Positions 46,985-56,748 of a DNA stretch of 64,000 nucleotides are shown piece by piece. The stretch covers positions 62,001 to 126,000 of the forward strand of contig NZ_LWAH01000013.1 in NCBI RefSeq assembly GCF_001632285.1, read 5' to 3'. Within the stretch, counting starts at the first letter, position 1, and every line of letters begins with the position of its first letter. Under the pieces are notes generated by a model that did no database searches, was not told the origin of the DNA, and saw nothing but the letters and a program-made list of their open reading frames with translations. A program made the translations under genes and the position numbers. Origin of the DNA: Moraxella catarrhalis (GTDB lineage Bacteria > Pseudomonadota > Gammaproteobacteria > Pseudomonadales > Moraxellaceae).

Positions 46985-48736
46985 TTATTCAGGCTTAAAG
47001 CTGTCTTTTAAGCTTACGATTTGATTAAATACGGGTGAAGATTGCGTATGCTCAACACTATCGGCAATAAAATAGCTTTCACGCTCAAACTGAAACCGCT
47101 CACCAGCCGCTGCTTTTGCTAAATCAGGCTCAACCACCGCTTGATATACAGTCAATGAATTTGGGTTAAGGTGTCTGTTAATCCAAAACGCATCAGCATC
47201 AGCCCCTAAAGCATTCTGTGCCAAAGATGCATCAATTTCATCTTCTTCTAGCAATAAATGGTCGTATAAACGCACGAAAGCTGTAACACCATGAGTGGCA
47301 GAAACCCAATGGATAACGCCTTTGACTTTGCGACCTTCAGGGTTATTACCCAGTGTATGTTCATCAATCGTTGCAATCAATTCAATCACATTGCCTGCAT
47401 CATCCGTCTTATGCTCATTGACTTTTAGGATATAGCTGTTACGCAGGCGAATCTCTGGATTATTTGGCGATAGACGCTTATAGCCTGCTGGCGGCTCAAT
47501 CTCATAATCGGTGGCATCAATATAGATGGTTTTGGTAAAAGGAATTTGACGCTCCCCCATGTTCAAATGCGGATGCTTCGGCTGAGTTAGCCAAAGTGCT
47601 TCACCATCAAATTCTGCCAGTGTTTTTTCATTTTTAAGCTCATTAAATTTAGAGACAGCATCATCAAAATTTGTGATGGTCACCTTTAAAGGACGCAAAA
47701 CTGCCATGCCTCGAGCGGTCGTCTCCTCAAGCGACTTACGCACGCTAAATTCAAGCATACGATGATCTACCAGCCCCTCAGATTTGGTAATGCCTATGCG
47801 TTCACAAAAATCCCTCAAGCCTTCAGGTGTATAGCCTCGGCGACGCATACCTGCCACAGTTGGCATACGAGGATCATCCCAACCTGATACCACGCCCATA
47901 TCTACCAACCGCTTGAGCTTACGCTTTGAGGTTAGAGTGTGGTCAATATTTAGGCGGCTAAATTCATACTGGCGTGGCGGCACATCAAAGCCAACTTTTT
48001 GCACGACCCAATCATAAAATGGGCGATGGTCTTCAAATTCAAGTGTACATAAAGAGTGGGTAATGCCTTCATAGGCATCAGATAATGGATGTGCAAAATC
48101 ATACATCGGATAAATACACCATTGATCACCCGTTTGATGGTGGTGAGCATGCATAACACGATAAATCACAGGATCACGCATATTAAGATTCGGGTGCGTC
48201 ATATCAATTTTAGCACGCAATACCGCTTCACCATCAGCAAACTTACCTTGTCGCATATCCTCAAATCGAGCCAAATTCTCCTCAATACTGGCATCACGCT
48301 GTGGTGATGGCACACCAACCTCAGTAAACGAGCCACGATTGGCACGGATTTCATCAATGCTTTGTAAATCTACATATGCATCGCCTTGTTTGATTAATTG
48401 GACTGCCCAGCCATATAATTCATCAAAATAGCTCGATGCATAGCGTACATCGCCTGCCCATTCAAACCCAAGCCATCTGACATCTTCTTTAATGCCATCA
48501 ACAAAATCTTGTTTTTCGGCGGTGGGGTTAGTGTCATCAAATCTTAAATTGCACGCACCGCCAAATTCGTTTGCCACGCCAAAGTTTAGGCAAATCGATT
48601 TCACATGTCCAATGTGTAAATATCCATTTGGCTCAGGAGGGAAGCGTGTCAAAATACTGTCATGCTTACCCGATGCCAAGTCATCACGGATAATTGTGCG
48701 AATAAAATCATTTTTTTCGGTTGGTTGTGTACTCAT
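46985..48736 (-). CDS. glnS: glutaminyl-tRNA synthetase
   Basis: Charges tRNA-Gln with glutamine. The 583-residue class I synthetase has the HIGH motif PPEPNGYLHIGHVKSI (HIGH at 41-44), NLRFDDTNP, YPMYDFAHPLSDAYEGITHSLCTLEF, the KMSKS equivalent TSKRKLKRLV and the C-terminal anticodon-binding beta domains. It is typical of gamma-proteobacterial GlnRS rather than GluRS: the RFDDTNPTAEKQDFV segment and AHHHQTGDQW support this. Complete. The upstream divergent gene is ppiB. Confidence 0.97.
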   Translation of the reverse strand: MSTQPTEKNDFIRTIIRDDLASGKHDSILTRFPPEPNGYLHIGHVKSICLNFGVANEFGGACNLRFDDTNPTAEKQDFVDGIKEDVRWLGFEWAGDVRYASSYFDELYGWAVQLIKQGDAYVDLQSIDEIRANRGSFTEVGVPSPQRDASIEENLARFEDMRQGKFADGEAVLRAKIDMTHPNLNMRDPVIYRVMHAHHHQTGDQWCIYPMYDFAHPLSDAYEGITHSLCTLEFEDHRPFYDWVVQKVGFDVPPRQYEFSRLNIDHTLTSKRKLKRLVDMGVVSGWDDPRMPTVAGMRRRGYTPEGLRDFCERIGITKSEGLVDHRMLEFSVRKSLEETTARGMAVLRPLKVTITNFDDAVSKFNELKNEKTLAEFDGEALWLTQPKHPHLNMGERQIPFTKTIYIDATDYEIEPPAGYKRLSPNNPEIRLRNSYILKVNEHKTDDAGNVIELIATIDEHTLGNNPEGRKVKGVIHWVSATHGVTAFVRLYDHLLLEEDEIDASLAQNALGADADAFWINRHLNPNSLTVYQAVVEPDLAKAAAGERFQFERESYFIADSVEHTQSSPVFNQIVSLKDSFKPE

Positions 48737-48937
48737 AATTCATTGTCCATGGTGATCAGTTTTAAATGCCATAATTAGATTATTTTAGCATAATTTTAGG
48801 TCTTTAAGCATGATTTTATAAATATAAAGCACCCAGAAAATCAGTATCGCCTTTAAATTTGCACAAGCACACCCCATAAATTTTATGCTATAATAAGCAA
48901 AATTTAATCCCATTCATTGATATTTTAAGGATACTTT

Positions 48938-49447
48938 ATGGATATGCCTGTTGTAGAATTTGATACGACTTTTGGTCAAATTAAAATTGAACTAAATGCC
49001 GAAAAAGCACCCATCACGGTTGCCAATTTTTTGGATTATGTGGAGTCAGGTCATTATGATGGTCTAATTTTTCATCGTGTGATTGATGGCTTTATGATTC
49101 AAGGCGGTGGTATGGATGCACAAATGAACGAAAAACGCACTGGCACACCAATCAAAAATGAAGCAGATAATGGACTAAAAAACACCGTCGGTAGCATTGC
49201 CATGGCACGAACTTCCGACCCACATTCTGCCACCGCACAATTTTTTATTAATGTCAAAGACAATGACTTTTTAAACCATTCAAGCCCAACACCACAAGGT
49301 TGGGGTTATACTGTTTTTGGTCAAGTGATTGATGGCATGGATGTGGTAAATCAAATCAAAGGCGTGCCAACTGGTCGTTTTGGCTATCATGCTGATGTAC
49401 CCAATGAGCCTATCGTTATCAACAGTGCCAAAGTGATTAATCAATAA
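48938..49447 (+). CDS. ppiB: cyclophilin-type peptidyl-prolyl cis-trans isomerase
   Basis: A 169-residue cytosolic proline isomerase without a signal peptide. Cyclophilin motifs are seen: [36 protein letters not shown] in parts, the catalytic Arg in [32 protein letters not shown] with QFFIN, and [15 protein letters not shown]. Ribosome-binding site AAGGATAC lies 7 bases before the ATG. The next gene, lpxH, starts one base after the stop, so the pair is an operon. Confidence 0.95.
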   Translation: MDMPVVEFDTTFGQIKIELNAEKAPITVANFLDYVESGHYDGLIFHRVIDGFMIQGGGMDAQMNEKRTGTPIKNEADNGLKNTVGSIAMARTSDPHSATAQFFINVKDNDFLNHSSPTPQGWGYTVFGQVIDGMDVVNQIKGVPTGRFGYHADVPNEPIVINSAKVINQ

Positions 49448-49448
49448 T

Positions 49449-50246
49449 ATGCTAAACGCTGATTATTTTTTTACCACAAGACCGTCTGATATTCAGGCGG
49501 TTTTTGTTAGTGATTTGCACTTATCGCCAATGACGCCAAGACTAACCAAGGCATTTGTTCATCTGCTAGAAGACCTAAAAAACTTACCCAATCTCAATTC
49601 ATTGTATCTTTTGGGGGACTGGCTGGATGCGTGGCTTGGTGATGACACCTACACACGGTTATCAGACGACCAAAAAGCCATACATTGGCTATACCCTGTC
49701 ATTACAGCACTCAATGCCTTGGCAAATAATCATATACAAATCCTTGTCATGCGTGGCAATCGTGATTTTATGATTCGCCAAACACTTTGTGATACTTTTA
49801 AGGGCGTACTCATTCAAGAACCCTATCCCATCAACACGACCAAACACCGCATTCGCTTGGAGCATGGTGATGCATTATGCACAGATGATACGAGCTATCA
49901 GCGTTATCGTGCCATCATCAATCACCCTATGACAAGAATGGTGTTAAATCAATTGCCCTTAGCACTGCGTAAAAAGCTGGCAAATAATATCCAAAATCAC
50001 TCACACCATCAAAAATCTCATAAACCGCCAAAGATCATGAATGTAAACCCATCAGCGGTTGATGCAGCCATGACAGATTGCGATATTTTATTGCATGGGC
50101 ATACACATCGCCCAAATGTACATCATCATGGTCGCAAAATACGCATTGTTTTGGGCGATTGGCGTGATGATGGTCGTCACATTCATGCCGAAATTGGATT
50201 GATGATTGGTGAAGATCTGCAGCTTGCACAATTTAAGTATGGTTAA
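49449..50246 (+). CDS. lpxH: UDP-2,3-diacylglucosamine diphosphatase
   Basis: Hydrolyses UDP-2,3-diacylglucosamine to lipid X, the fourth step of lipid A synthesis, so it shapes the lipooligosaccharide. The 265-residue calcineurin-like phosphoesterase has the metal-binding series FVSDLHLSP, LGDWLDAWLGDD, VMRGNRDFMI, LEHGDALCTDD and LLHGHTHRPNV. Slightly longer than the E. coli enzyme (240) with a 20-residue basic insert near residue 185 (SHHQKSHKPPKIMN). Directly follows ppiB. Confidence 0.95.
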   Translation: MLNADYFFTTRPSDIQAVFVSDLHLSPMTPRLTKAFVHLLEDLKNLPNLNSLYLLGDWLDAWLGDDTYTRLSDDQKAIHWLYPVITALNALANNHIQILVMRGNRDFMIRQTLCDTFKGVLIQEPYPINTTKHRIRLEHGDALCTDDTSYQRYRAIINHPMTRMVLNQLPLALRKKLANNIQNHSHHQKSHKPPKIMNVNPSAVDAAMTDCDILLHGHTHRPNVHHHGRKIRIVLGDWRDDGRHIHAEIGLMIGEDLQLAQFKYG

Positions 50247-50276
50247 GCTTTTAACAGTGTTAATAAAAACAACATG

Positions 50277-50318
50277 TTAATAAAAAGAGCGTCATATAAT
50301 ATACGCTCTTTTTATTAA
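50277..50318. terminator. bidirectional terminator between lpxH and yceI
   Basis: TTAATAAAAAGAGCGT pairs perfectly with ACGCTCTTTTTATTAA around a 10-base loop. Both arms carry the A and T runs needed for two directions, and the genes on either side converge on it. Confidence 0.9.
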
Positions 50319-50346
50319 GGCTAAGCAAAATAGGTATGGATAGATA

Positions 50347-50925
50347 TTAGTGAGCTTTTTTACCAGCTTCTACCTGAATATCAATACGAACATCTTTAGG
50401 CATACCCATATCTACCAAATAATTCATGCCCCATTTGGTGCGGTCAATCTTTGTCGTAAAATCACCACCACAAACCTCAGTATTTAACATTGGGCTTTGA
50501 TAACAGTTAAATTTAGTCGCTGTTAAAGTGACAGGATGCGTTTTACCAAGCAAAGTTAAATTACCTGACACTGATTGTAACTGACGATTTTTGCCCGTCC
50601 CTTTGAAATAAAATTTAGTTGACACAAAACGCATGGTTGGGTGTTGCTCAATATTGAACAAATCAGCCCCTTTTAGGTGTTGTGTGAATAGTGATGAAGA
50701 CGCAGTTAGGCTACTAACTGGGATGCTGATATCAATCGAGCCTTTGCCTGCTGCACGGTCAAACTGCATCAAACCTGATAACTCATAAAAGCCTGCCACA
50801 TTGGTTGAGGTGCCAAAATGGTCAATGCTAAAACGCGCATTGGTGTGATAAGGATCAAGCTCATAAGTCGCTGCGTTAGCAAAACCTGCCACCGCCAATA
50901 ATGCAATTAAAGATAATCTTTTCAT
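50347..50925 (-). CDS. YceI family periplasmic protein
   Basis: A 192-residue lipocalin-like protein. The start at 50925 is set by GGAG six bases upstream and the signal peptide that follows (MKRLSLIALLAVAGFANA, cleavage after ANA). The family signature is TYELDPYHTNARFSIDHFGTS at the mature N terminus and TLLGKTHPVTLTATKF, then GMNYLVDMGMPKDVRIDIQVEA. YceI proteins bind isoprenoid-like lipids and often respond to base or acid stress. Two Cys in the mature region (NCYQSP, EVCGGD) could form a disulfide. Confidence 0.92.
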   Translation of the reverse strand: MKRLSLIALLAVAGFANAATYELDPYHTNARFSIDHFGTSTNVAGFYELSGLMQFDRAAGKGSIDISIPVSSLTASSSLFTQHLKGADLFNIEQHPTMRFVSTKFYFKGTGKNRQLQSVSGNLTLLGKTHPVTLTATKFNCYQSPMLNTEVCGGDFTTKIDRTKWGMNYLVDMGMPKDVRIDIQVEAGKKAH

Positions 50926-51266
50926 AACATACTCCATATGGTTGTTAATCAATTAAATGAGCTAATAATTAAATGGACCAATTTAATATGATTGATTAAA
51001 TAATATCTAAAATAATCTCAAAGCAAATTGCAAATTTCACTTACTATCTTAACCAAAATCATCTCAAATAATAAGCACCACTTTGATGAAAAAATTGTTG
51101 CCAAATTTTAAAATAGTTACGCAAAAACAAACTTAAAGCCACAACTTTTTAAAAGTTTTAAAAATGATATTTCATTGATTGGTACATTAAACTGTCAGAC
51201 TTACTCAACTTTTAATAAAAAATCTCAATTTTTAATTAAAAAGTATATGAAAATATTTATTTAATA
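50926..51266. other. AT-rich intergenic region upstream of yceI
   Basis: A 341-bp spacer, very AT-rich. It contains a 14-bp perfect palindrome TTTTTAATTAAAAA at 51229-51242, directly past the orn stop, but no strong intrinsic terminator. No coding frame is seen. Confidence 0.4.
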
Positions 51267-51854
51267 TCAATTAAGCAATTTGAAAAAATGTGCTTGATAG
51301 TGGCGCAACTCTCGAATAGAATCACGGATATCGTCAAGTGCCAAATGCGTTCCTGTTTTTTGGTAGCCTGTGGCAATATCAGGACGCCAGCGGTAACAAA
51401 GCTCTTTGATACTTGAAACATCTAAGTTGCGATAGTGAAAATATCGCTCAAGCTTTGGCATTTGGCGTGCTAAAAATCTGCGGTCTTGGCAAATAGAATT
51501 ACCGCACATCGGCGAGATACCTGCATCCACCCATTTAGATAAAAATTCAATCGTCTGTGCTTCAGCATCAGCAAGCGTTATAGTGCTTCGGCGGACACGG
51601 TCAATTAGCCCTGATTGTCCGTGCTGGTTTTTATTCCAGTCATCCATGCGGTTTAAAACCACATCACTAACCTTGATGGCTAAAACAGGGCCTTCGGCAA
51701 GAATATTTAACTCATCATCAGTAACAATGGTTGCAATTTCTATAATGTCATCTTGTTGGGTATCAAGCCCCGTCATCTCCAAATCAATCCAAATCAATGC
51801 TTTTTTGGCTTTGGCTGAAGGCTTGGGGTGCTGAATTTTAATTTTATCGTTCAT
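51267..51854 (-). CDS. orn: oligoribonuclease
   Basis: 3'-5' exoribonuclease that degrades RNA fragments of two to five nucleotides, including pGpG. The 195-residue DEDDh enzyme has [11 protein letters not shown] (Asp24 and Glu26), the Exo II region with [29 protein letters not shown] and the Exo [20 protein letters not shown]. The N-terminal 17 residues are a basic, Ala/Lys/Pro-rich extension. Complete. Confidence 0.97.
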   Translation of the reverse strand: MNDKIKIQHPKPSAKAKKALIWIDLEMTGLDTQQDDIIEIATIVTDDELNILAEGPVLAIKVSDVVLNRMDDWNKNQHGQSGLIDRVRRSTITLADAEAQTIEFLSKWVDAGISPMCGNSICQDRRFLARQMPKLERYFHYRNLDVSSIKELCYRWRPDIATGYQKTGTHLALDDIRDSIRELRHYQAHFFKLLN

Positions 51855-52038
51855 GTGCTTATTTTCTTTTTGAATTTTCTTTTTGAACTGGCTGTTAACT
51901 CACTTTTGGCATTGTATCACAGTCATCACAATCTCGCCATCATTGGCCAAAATTTCCCCACAATAACCGTACAACCATCGTTTTATACCCAAAAATTTGT
52001 TATAATTCACGACTTAATTCGCATTACAACCAACATCC

Positions 52039-52701
52039 ATGCCTAAAAATAAACTCAAAGCCTGGCTGCCCACTCCCGAAAAACTACGCAAAAACCGTTT
52101 GATTGCGGTCTTTGCACCATTTTTGGCAGACCCTCGACTTTGGCAGATAAATCGCAGCTCTTTGGGGCGTGCTGTTTATGTTGGCGTGCTGGCGGCATTT
52201 TTTCCTTTGCCAGGCCAGATGCCGCTGGCATTACTTGGCGCACTATTCACCCGAGCCAATATTCCCATGGCGATTGCCTTGACTTGGATTACCAATCCTT
52301 TAACAGCCATTCCTATCTTTTGGCTGGCATATTCTTTGGGCGCAATGCTCTTGGGCGAACCCATCATTGGACTTCGTGCCATTGGGATAATTTTGACTGA
52401 TTTTACACTTTGGGTGACTGCCGATGGTATCAATCCATTCACCGCACACCGTCATATTTTTTCATGGCAAGCCATGGCAATTGGGCTATTTTTATCTGCG
52501 ATTACAACCAGTATTGTACTTGGCTTGGCGTTTCGTGCTTTTTGGAATTATCGCACTATTAAAGATTGGCAAGCTCGCCACGGCTATAACGCCAACGCCC
52601 CCAAATTTAAGCATCAAAAAGGTCATAAACAGCGTGAACAAGACCTAAAAACCAGATACAACCACCCAAAAGACGATAAAAGCGATCATTTCTCCATTTA
52701 A
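52039..52701 (+). CDS. DUF2062 domain-containing membrane protein
   Basis: A 220-residue protein. A basic N terminus (PTPEKLRKNRLIAVFAPFLADPRLW) leads to DUF2062: RSSLGRAVYVGVLAAFFPLPGQMPLALLGALF, ITNPLTAIPIFWLAYSLGAMLLGE in overlapping segments, with two or three hydrophobic helices. The C terminus is charged (HQKGHKQREQDLKTRY). Function is unknown; neighbours orn and metK give no hint. Confidence 0.88.
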   Translation: MPKNKLKAWLPTPEKLRKNRLIAVFAPFLADPRLWQINRSSLGRAVYVGVLAAFFPLPGQMPLALLGALFTRANIPMAIALTWITNPLTAIPIFWLAYSLGAMLLGEPIIGLRAIGIILTDFTLWVTADGINPFTAHRHIFSWQAMAIGLFLSAITTSIVLGLAFRAFWNYRTIKDWQARHGYNANAPKFKHQKGHKQREQDLKTRYNHPKDDKSDHFSI

Positions 52702-53027
52702 ATAGACGCTGTCATCGTAATGCTTTGCTGTTTTGGCATGGCATGATTTGACACAAATCAAGCTACAAAGCTACTTATATTCATTTTTAAAAGCATGTGC
52801 TACCGCTCATTTTAATATGAATAATTTTCATTGGTATTTATGAGAATTTTGGCGTATAATTTTTTACCAAATACCTTGTATTAATGATTCGTCCATAATC
52901 ATTGCCCGCTCTACAGTCTCAGACTAAGCCGTGATTATTTTTATTTGTGTGAACGGTATTTATTCTGTCAAGCCTAAAAAAGCCACCAGAATTTGCACAA
53001 TTTTTATTTTTTATGAAGTGAAATCTT
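52702..53027. other. intergenic region with the metK leader
   Basis: A 326-bp spacer. The promoter at 52831-52860 implies a leader of about 160 nt before metK, in which I see only a small hairpin AATGATT/AATCATT at 52883-52903. I looked for known SAM-riboswitch sequences and did not recognise one. Confidence 0.4.
52831..52860 (+). promoter_or_regulatory. candidate metK promoter
   Basis: TTGGTA at 52831-52836 and TATAAT at 52855-52860 are 18 bp apart. The start codon is 167 bp downstream. Confidence 0.55.
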
Positions 53028-54188
53028 ATGAACTACTCAGTATTTACCTCAGAATCTGTGAGTGAAGGTCATCCAGATAAGATGGCAGACCAAATCTCTG
53101 ATGCACTGCTTGATGCCATTTTAACGCAAGATAAAGATGCACGAGTTGCCTGCGAAACTTTAGTAAAAACTGGTGCTGTTGTCTTAGCTGGTGAGATTAG
53201 CACCCATGCCAACATTGATGTTGAAACGATTGTGCGTAATACAGTCAATAAAATCGGCTACAATCATTCAGATTTGGGCTTTGATGGCTCAACTTGTGCG
53301 GTGATTAACATGATTGGCAAACAGTCACCTGAAATCGCTCAAGGTGTTGATAGACAGCGTCCTGAAGATCAAGGTGCTGGCGACCAAGGCTTAATGTTTG
53401 GCTATGCCACCAATGAAACCGATGTTCTAATGCCAGCTCCAATTCAGCTGAGCCATCGACTGATGGAGCGTCAAGCTCAGTTACGCAAAGATGGCACTTT
53501 GCCTTGGCTACGCCCCGATGCCAAAGCTCAGGTGACATTGCGTTATGATGAACATCATCAACCTTTGGCGGTAGATGCACTGGTATTATCAACCCAACAC
53601 AATCCTGATATTAGCCAAAAACAGCTCCAAGAAGCCGTCATGGAAGAAATCATTAAAAAAGTCATTCCATCTCAGCTATTACACAAAGACACACTATATC
53701 ACATCAATCCAACAGGTAAATTTGTCATTGGTGGACCTGTCGGTGATGCAGGTCTGACAGGTCGTAAAATCATCGTAGATACTTATGGCGGTATGGCACG
53801 CCACGGTGGCGGTGCTTTTAGCGGTAAAGACCCATCAAAGGTTGATAGAAGTGCAGCCTATGCGGGTCGTTATGTTGCCAAGAATATTGTTGCAGCAGGT
53901 CTGGCGGAGCGTTGTGAGGTACAGATCAGTTATGCCATCGGTGTCGCTGAACCAACCTCCATTTCGGTCAATACATTTAATACAGGTAAAATTAGCAACG
54001 CTGATATCATCAAGCTTATCCGAACTCACTTTGATTTACGCCCTTATGGCATTACTGGCATGCTTAATTTACTACAGCCAATGTATGAAATTACCGCAAG
54101 TTACGGTCATTTTGGTCGCCAAGGCGTAGATACCGCTTTTACTTGGGAAAAAACGGATAAAGCACAATTGCTGCGTTCTGCTCTTTAA
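53028..54188 (+). CDS. metK: S-adenosylmethionine synthetase
   Basis: Makes SAM from methionine and ATP. The 386-residue product shows the family's ordered motifs: [51 protein letters not shown] (SAM/ATP site), [18 protein letters not shown], and the phosphate-binding [47 protein letters not shown] in pieces. Length and start are typical. Functionally linked to ahcY in the methyl cycle. Confidence 0.98.
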   Translation: MNYSVFTSESVSEGHPDKMADQISDALLDAILTQDKDARVACETLVKTGAVVLAGEISTHANIDVETIVRNTVNKIGYNHSDLGFDGSTCAVINMIGKQSPEIAQGVDRQRPEDQGAGDQGLMFGYATNETDVLMPAPIQLSHRLMERQAQLRKDGTLPWLRPDAKAQVTLRYDEHHQPLAVDALVLSTQHNPDISQKQLQEAVMEEIIKKVIPSQLLHKDTLYHINPTGKFVIGGPVGDAGLTGRKIIVDTYGGMARHGGGAFSGKDPSKVDRSAAYAGRYVAKNIVAAGLAERCEVQISYAIGVAEPTSISVNTFNTGKISNADIIKLIRTHFDLRPYGITGMLNLLQPMYEITASYGHFGRQGVDTAFTWEKTDKAQLLRSAL

Positions 54189-54284
54189 ATTGTTGGATAC
54201 CGCCCTTTTATTTGGCACAAGACAGCATCAATAAAGTCTGTGATGATGACCAATCTTTAAGTAATCATCAAAATAAATCGGATA

Positions 54285-54318
54285 GCCTTGATATTAAGGT
54301 TGGATTTGATATCAAGGC
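54285..54318 (+). terminator. hairpin after metK
   Basis: GCCTTGATAT pairs perfectly with ATATCAAGGC around a 14-base loop, followed by AATTTTGT. It is 96 bp past the metK stop; the T-run is short. Confidence 0.55.
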
Positions 54319-54325
54319 AATTTTG

Positions 54326-54369
54326 TCTATTTGCGATGCAATTTATCTCTATTTGCTATGCAATTTATC
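54326..54369 (+). repeat. tandem duplication of a 22-bp unit
   Basis: TCTATTTGCGATGCAATTTATC at 54326-54347 is followed immediately by TCTATTTGCTATGCAATTTATC at 54348-54369, identical except for one base. It lies between the metK hairpin and the DUF3144 gene. Confidence 0.85.
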
Positions 54370-54408
54370 AATAATAGCCCAATTCACCCTGCTAATTTAG
54401 GATAAAAG

Positions 54409-54753
54409 ATGAGTGACAATCAAGAATTTAATGAATCAGAATTTCAAGATCAAATGCATGCATTTTTTGAGCGTGCTGATGCCGTCATTACGCTTGCCAA
54501 CAGCCAGCTTTCGCCATCATCGCACGCAGGGCAAGTGGCAGCCAGCCTAAATTATGCAGCGGCAAGATTTGCCATCTCAGCGGCAACCATCGGCTTTGTC
54601 AAGGGCAGTGATCTTGCCAAAGAAAAAGATGACATTATCAAATTTTATACCGAAAAATATCAACAAATGCTCGCTGAAAACTTAGAACAGTATATCGAAA
54701 ACTTTGACCAATACACTCAGCTTGCCAAAAACAATCCCAATCCATCTTTGTGA
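54409..54753 (+). CDS. DUF3144 domain-containing protein
   Basis: A 114-residue soluble helical protein matching DUF3144: QMHAFFERADAVITLANSQL, a middle AASLNYAAARFAISA, and EKDDIIKFYTEKYQQMLAENLEQYIENF. Function is unknown. TTAGGATAAAAG before the ATG supplies the ribosome-binding site. Ends at a strong terminator shared with lolD. Confidence 0.88.
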   Translation: MSDNQEFNESEFQDQMHAFFERADAVITLANSQLSPSSHAGQVAASLNYAAARFAISAATIGFVKGSDLAKEKDDIIKFYTEKYQQMLAENLEQYIENFDQYTQLAKNNPNPSL

Positions 54754-54760
54754 TACCATC

Positions 54761-54791
54761 AAAAAAAGCAGGCATTTTCTCCTGCTTTTTT
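54761..54791. terminator. bidirectional terminator between DUF3144 gene and lolD
   Basis: AAAAAAGCAGG pairs perfectly with CCTGCTTTTTT around an 8-base loop, 8 bp past the DUF3144 stop and 27 bp past the lolD stop on the other strand. Confidence 0.88.
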
Positions 54792-54817
54792 ATGCTTTTT
54801 ATCAATGATACATCAGT

Positions 54818-55495
54818 TTAATTGGCCCATTGACCACTTTTCATCTCAAGGACTTTATCTGCTTGGGATGCCAAATGCCTATCATGCGTTACCATTAATA
54901 ATGCCATACCAAAAGATACCTGAAGCTCACTAAGTAGCTCAAAAACTGCCTGTGCATTTTCATCATCTAAGTTACCTGTAGGTTCATCCGCCATGACTAA
55001 GGCAGGCTTCGTAACCAAAGCACGTGCAATGGCTACCCGCTGGCGTTCACCACCTGACAGCTCGCTGGGTCGATGATGCAATCGATGCCCAAGTCCTACC
55101 CGATGAAGCAGTGCATTTGCTTCATCGGTTGCCTGCTTGATACTCACATCACGACGCATCAGCAATGGCAGAGCCACATTTTCAGTGGCATTAAATTCTG
55201 CCAGCAAATGATGGAACTGATAAATAAATCCCAAATAGCGATTACGCAGCTCTCCACGCTTAGTCTCATTAAGATGGGTAAGACATTGCCCTTTTAGCCA
55301 AACCTCGCCTGTGCTTGGTGTATCCAATCCACCGAGCAAATGCAGCAAGGTTGATTTGCCAGAACCACTACTACCGACGATGGCGATGCGTTCACCTGCC
55401 TGAACTTGTAAATCCAAACCTGATAGAACGGTGGTTTTAATTTTACCTTCATCATACACTTTGCTGATATTTTTGGCGTGTAAAATGGTCGTCAT
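54818..55495 (-). CDS. lolD: lipoprotein-releasing ABC transporter, ATP-binding protein
   Basis: ATPase that powers extraction of lipoproteins from the inner membrane for transfer to LolA. The 225-residue protein has Walker A GSSGSGKST (residues about 40-48), the Q-loop, the signature LSGGERQRVAIARAL, Walker B VMADEPTGNLDD and the H-loop MVTHDRH. The motif GFIYQFHHLLAEFNATENV is typical of LolD. It starts 8 bp after the permease stop, with AAGGATTAG as ribosome-binding site. Confidence 0.94.
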   Translation of the reverse strand: MTTILHAKNISKVYDEGKIKTTVLSGLDLQVQAGERIAIVGSSGSGKSTLLHLLGGLDTPSTGEVWLKGQCLTHLNETKRGELRNRYLGFIYQFHHLLAEFNATENVALPLLMRRDVSIKQATDEANALLHRVGLGHRLHHRPSELSGGERQRVAIARALVTKPALVMADEPTGNLDDENAQAVFELLSELQVSFGMALLMVTHDRHLASQADKVLEMKSGQWAN

Positions 55496-55503
55496 GCTAA
55501 TCC

Positions 55504-56748
55504 TTATTCATATCTTAAAGTTTGTGCAGGCTGAATTTTTGACGCCCTTAACGCAGGATAAATTGTCATCAAAAAACTTAATAAAAATGATGCCGTTGTA
55601 ATTAATACCACATCCACAATTTCAATCTTAGAGGGTAAAAAATCAACAGCATACACACTGCCATCAAATAAACTTACGCCAAAAATACGGCTCACAAATA
55701 ATAAAATATCATTAATTGATAAAGCCAATGCCACGCCAAGCACTGTACCAACAACTGTACCAATCACACCAATAATCATGCCTTGTACCATAAATACTTG
55801 CATAATAAGCTTGGGTGATGCACCAAATGTCTTTAAAATGGCGATGTCTGATTTTTTATCAGTCACCAGCATAACAAGACTTGAGACGATATTAAATGCC
55901 GCAACAACCACAATCAAAAACAACAAAAGTCCAATCATTGCTTTTTCCATTTGGATGGCACTAAATAAATTACCGTGTGTGGTTGTCCAATCGCTTGGGA
56001 ATAATGGCAATGAGTCAATGCCCGCTGCATTATTTGCCACTTGAGGCGCTTTAAAAATATCGTTTAGCTTCATACGCAGACCTTGTGCACCTTCGGGCAA
56101 CCGAAGCATCACGCCAGCATCACGCATCCGCACAAAACCCATCATGCCATCAATTTCGCTGCTGATATGATATATCCCCACCAAAGTAAACCGCTTAAAT
56201 CGTGGAATAACGCCTGCTGCTGAGGGTGAGGCTTCAGGCAAAACCAAGGTAACCTTATCCCCCAACTTAAGTCCCATGTCAGAGACAATGGACTCACCTA
56301 ATATAATACCAAACTCGCCGATATGTAAATCATCCAAATTGCCTGCGGTCATATGCTCATCAATGATAGAAACTTGCTTTTCATAATCAGGCTCAATGCC
56401 AGAAACCACGATTCCAGTCACCTGACCTTCAGCGGTTAACATACCTTGTAGTTGAATATAAGGGGCAACTGCTTGCACTTCTGGATTTTGCATTTTGATT
56501 TTTTCGGCAAGTTCTTGCCAATTTGTCAAAATTTCTGTTGAGGTAACTGAAGCTTGAGGCACCATGCCAAGAATGCGTGATTTAATTTCACGGTCAAAGC
56601 CATTCATGACCGACAAAACCGTGATAAGCACTGCAACCCCAAGCGTAAGCCCAATGGTTGAGATAAAAGAAATAAAGGAAATAAAGCCATTTTTACGCTT
56701 AGCTTTGGTATATCTAAGCCCAATAAATAACGCCAAGGGACGAAACAT
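55504..56748 (-). CDS. lipoprotein-releasing ABC transporter permease (LolC/LolF type)
   Basis: Inner-membrane permease of 414 residues with one N-terminal helix (about 20-45, FISFISTIGLTLGVAVLITVLSVMNGF), a large periplasmic domain of about 200 residues, and three C-terminal helices (GLLLFLIVVVAAFNIVSSLVMLV, MIIGVIGTVVGTVLGVALAL, VVLITTASFLLSFLMTIYPALRAS). It ends with PAQTLRYE, typical of LolC/E. Only one permease gene is present beside lolD, so the unit may be a LolF-D pair in which a single permease serves as homodimer; this is inferred. Confidence 0.88.
   Translation of the reverse strand: MFRPLALFIGLRYTKAKRKNGFISFISFISTIGLTLGVAVLITVLSVMNGFDREIKSRILGMVPQASVTSTEILTNWQELAEKIKMQNPEVQAVAPYIQLQGMLTAEGQVTGIVVSGIEPDYEKQVSIIDEHMTAGNLDDLHIGEFGIILGESIVSDMGLKLGDKVTLVLPEASPSAAGVIPRFKRFTLVGIYHISSEIDGMMGFVRMRDAGVMLRLPEGAQGLRMKLNDIFKAPQVANNAAGIDSLPLFPSDWTTTHGNLFSAIQMEKAMIGLLLFLIVVVAAFNIVSSLVMLVTDKKSDIAILKTFGASPKLIMQVFMVQGMIIGVIGTVVGTVLGVALALSINDILLFVSRIFGVSLFDGSVYAVDFLPSKIEIVDVVLITTASFLLSFLMTIYPALRASKIQPAQTLRYE

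Noticed and set aside
52861..53027. SAM riboswitch in the metK leader
   Set aside because: The long leader raised the question, but no conserved riboswitch core was recognised; only a 7-bp hairpin is present. A covariance-model search would settle it.
54212..54400. 62-codon plus frame after metK
   Set aside because: It spans the hairpin and the 22-bp tandem repeat, with no ribosome-binding site; repeat-driven open frame.
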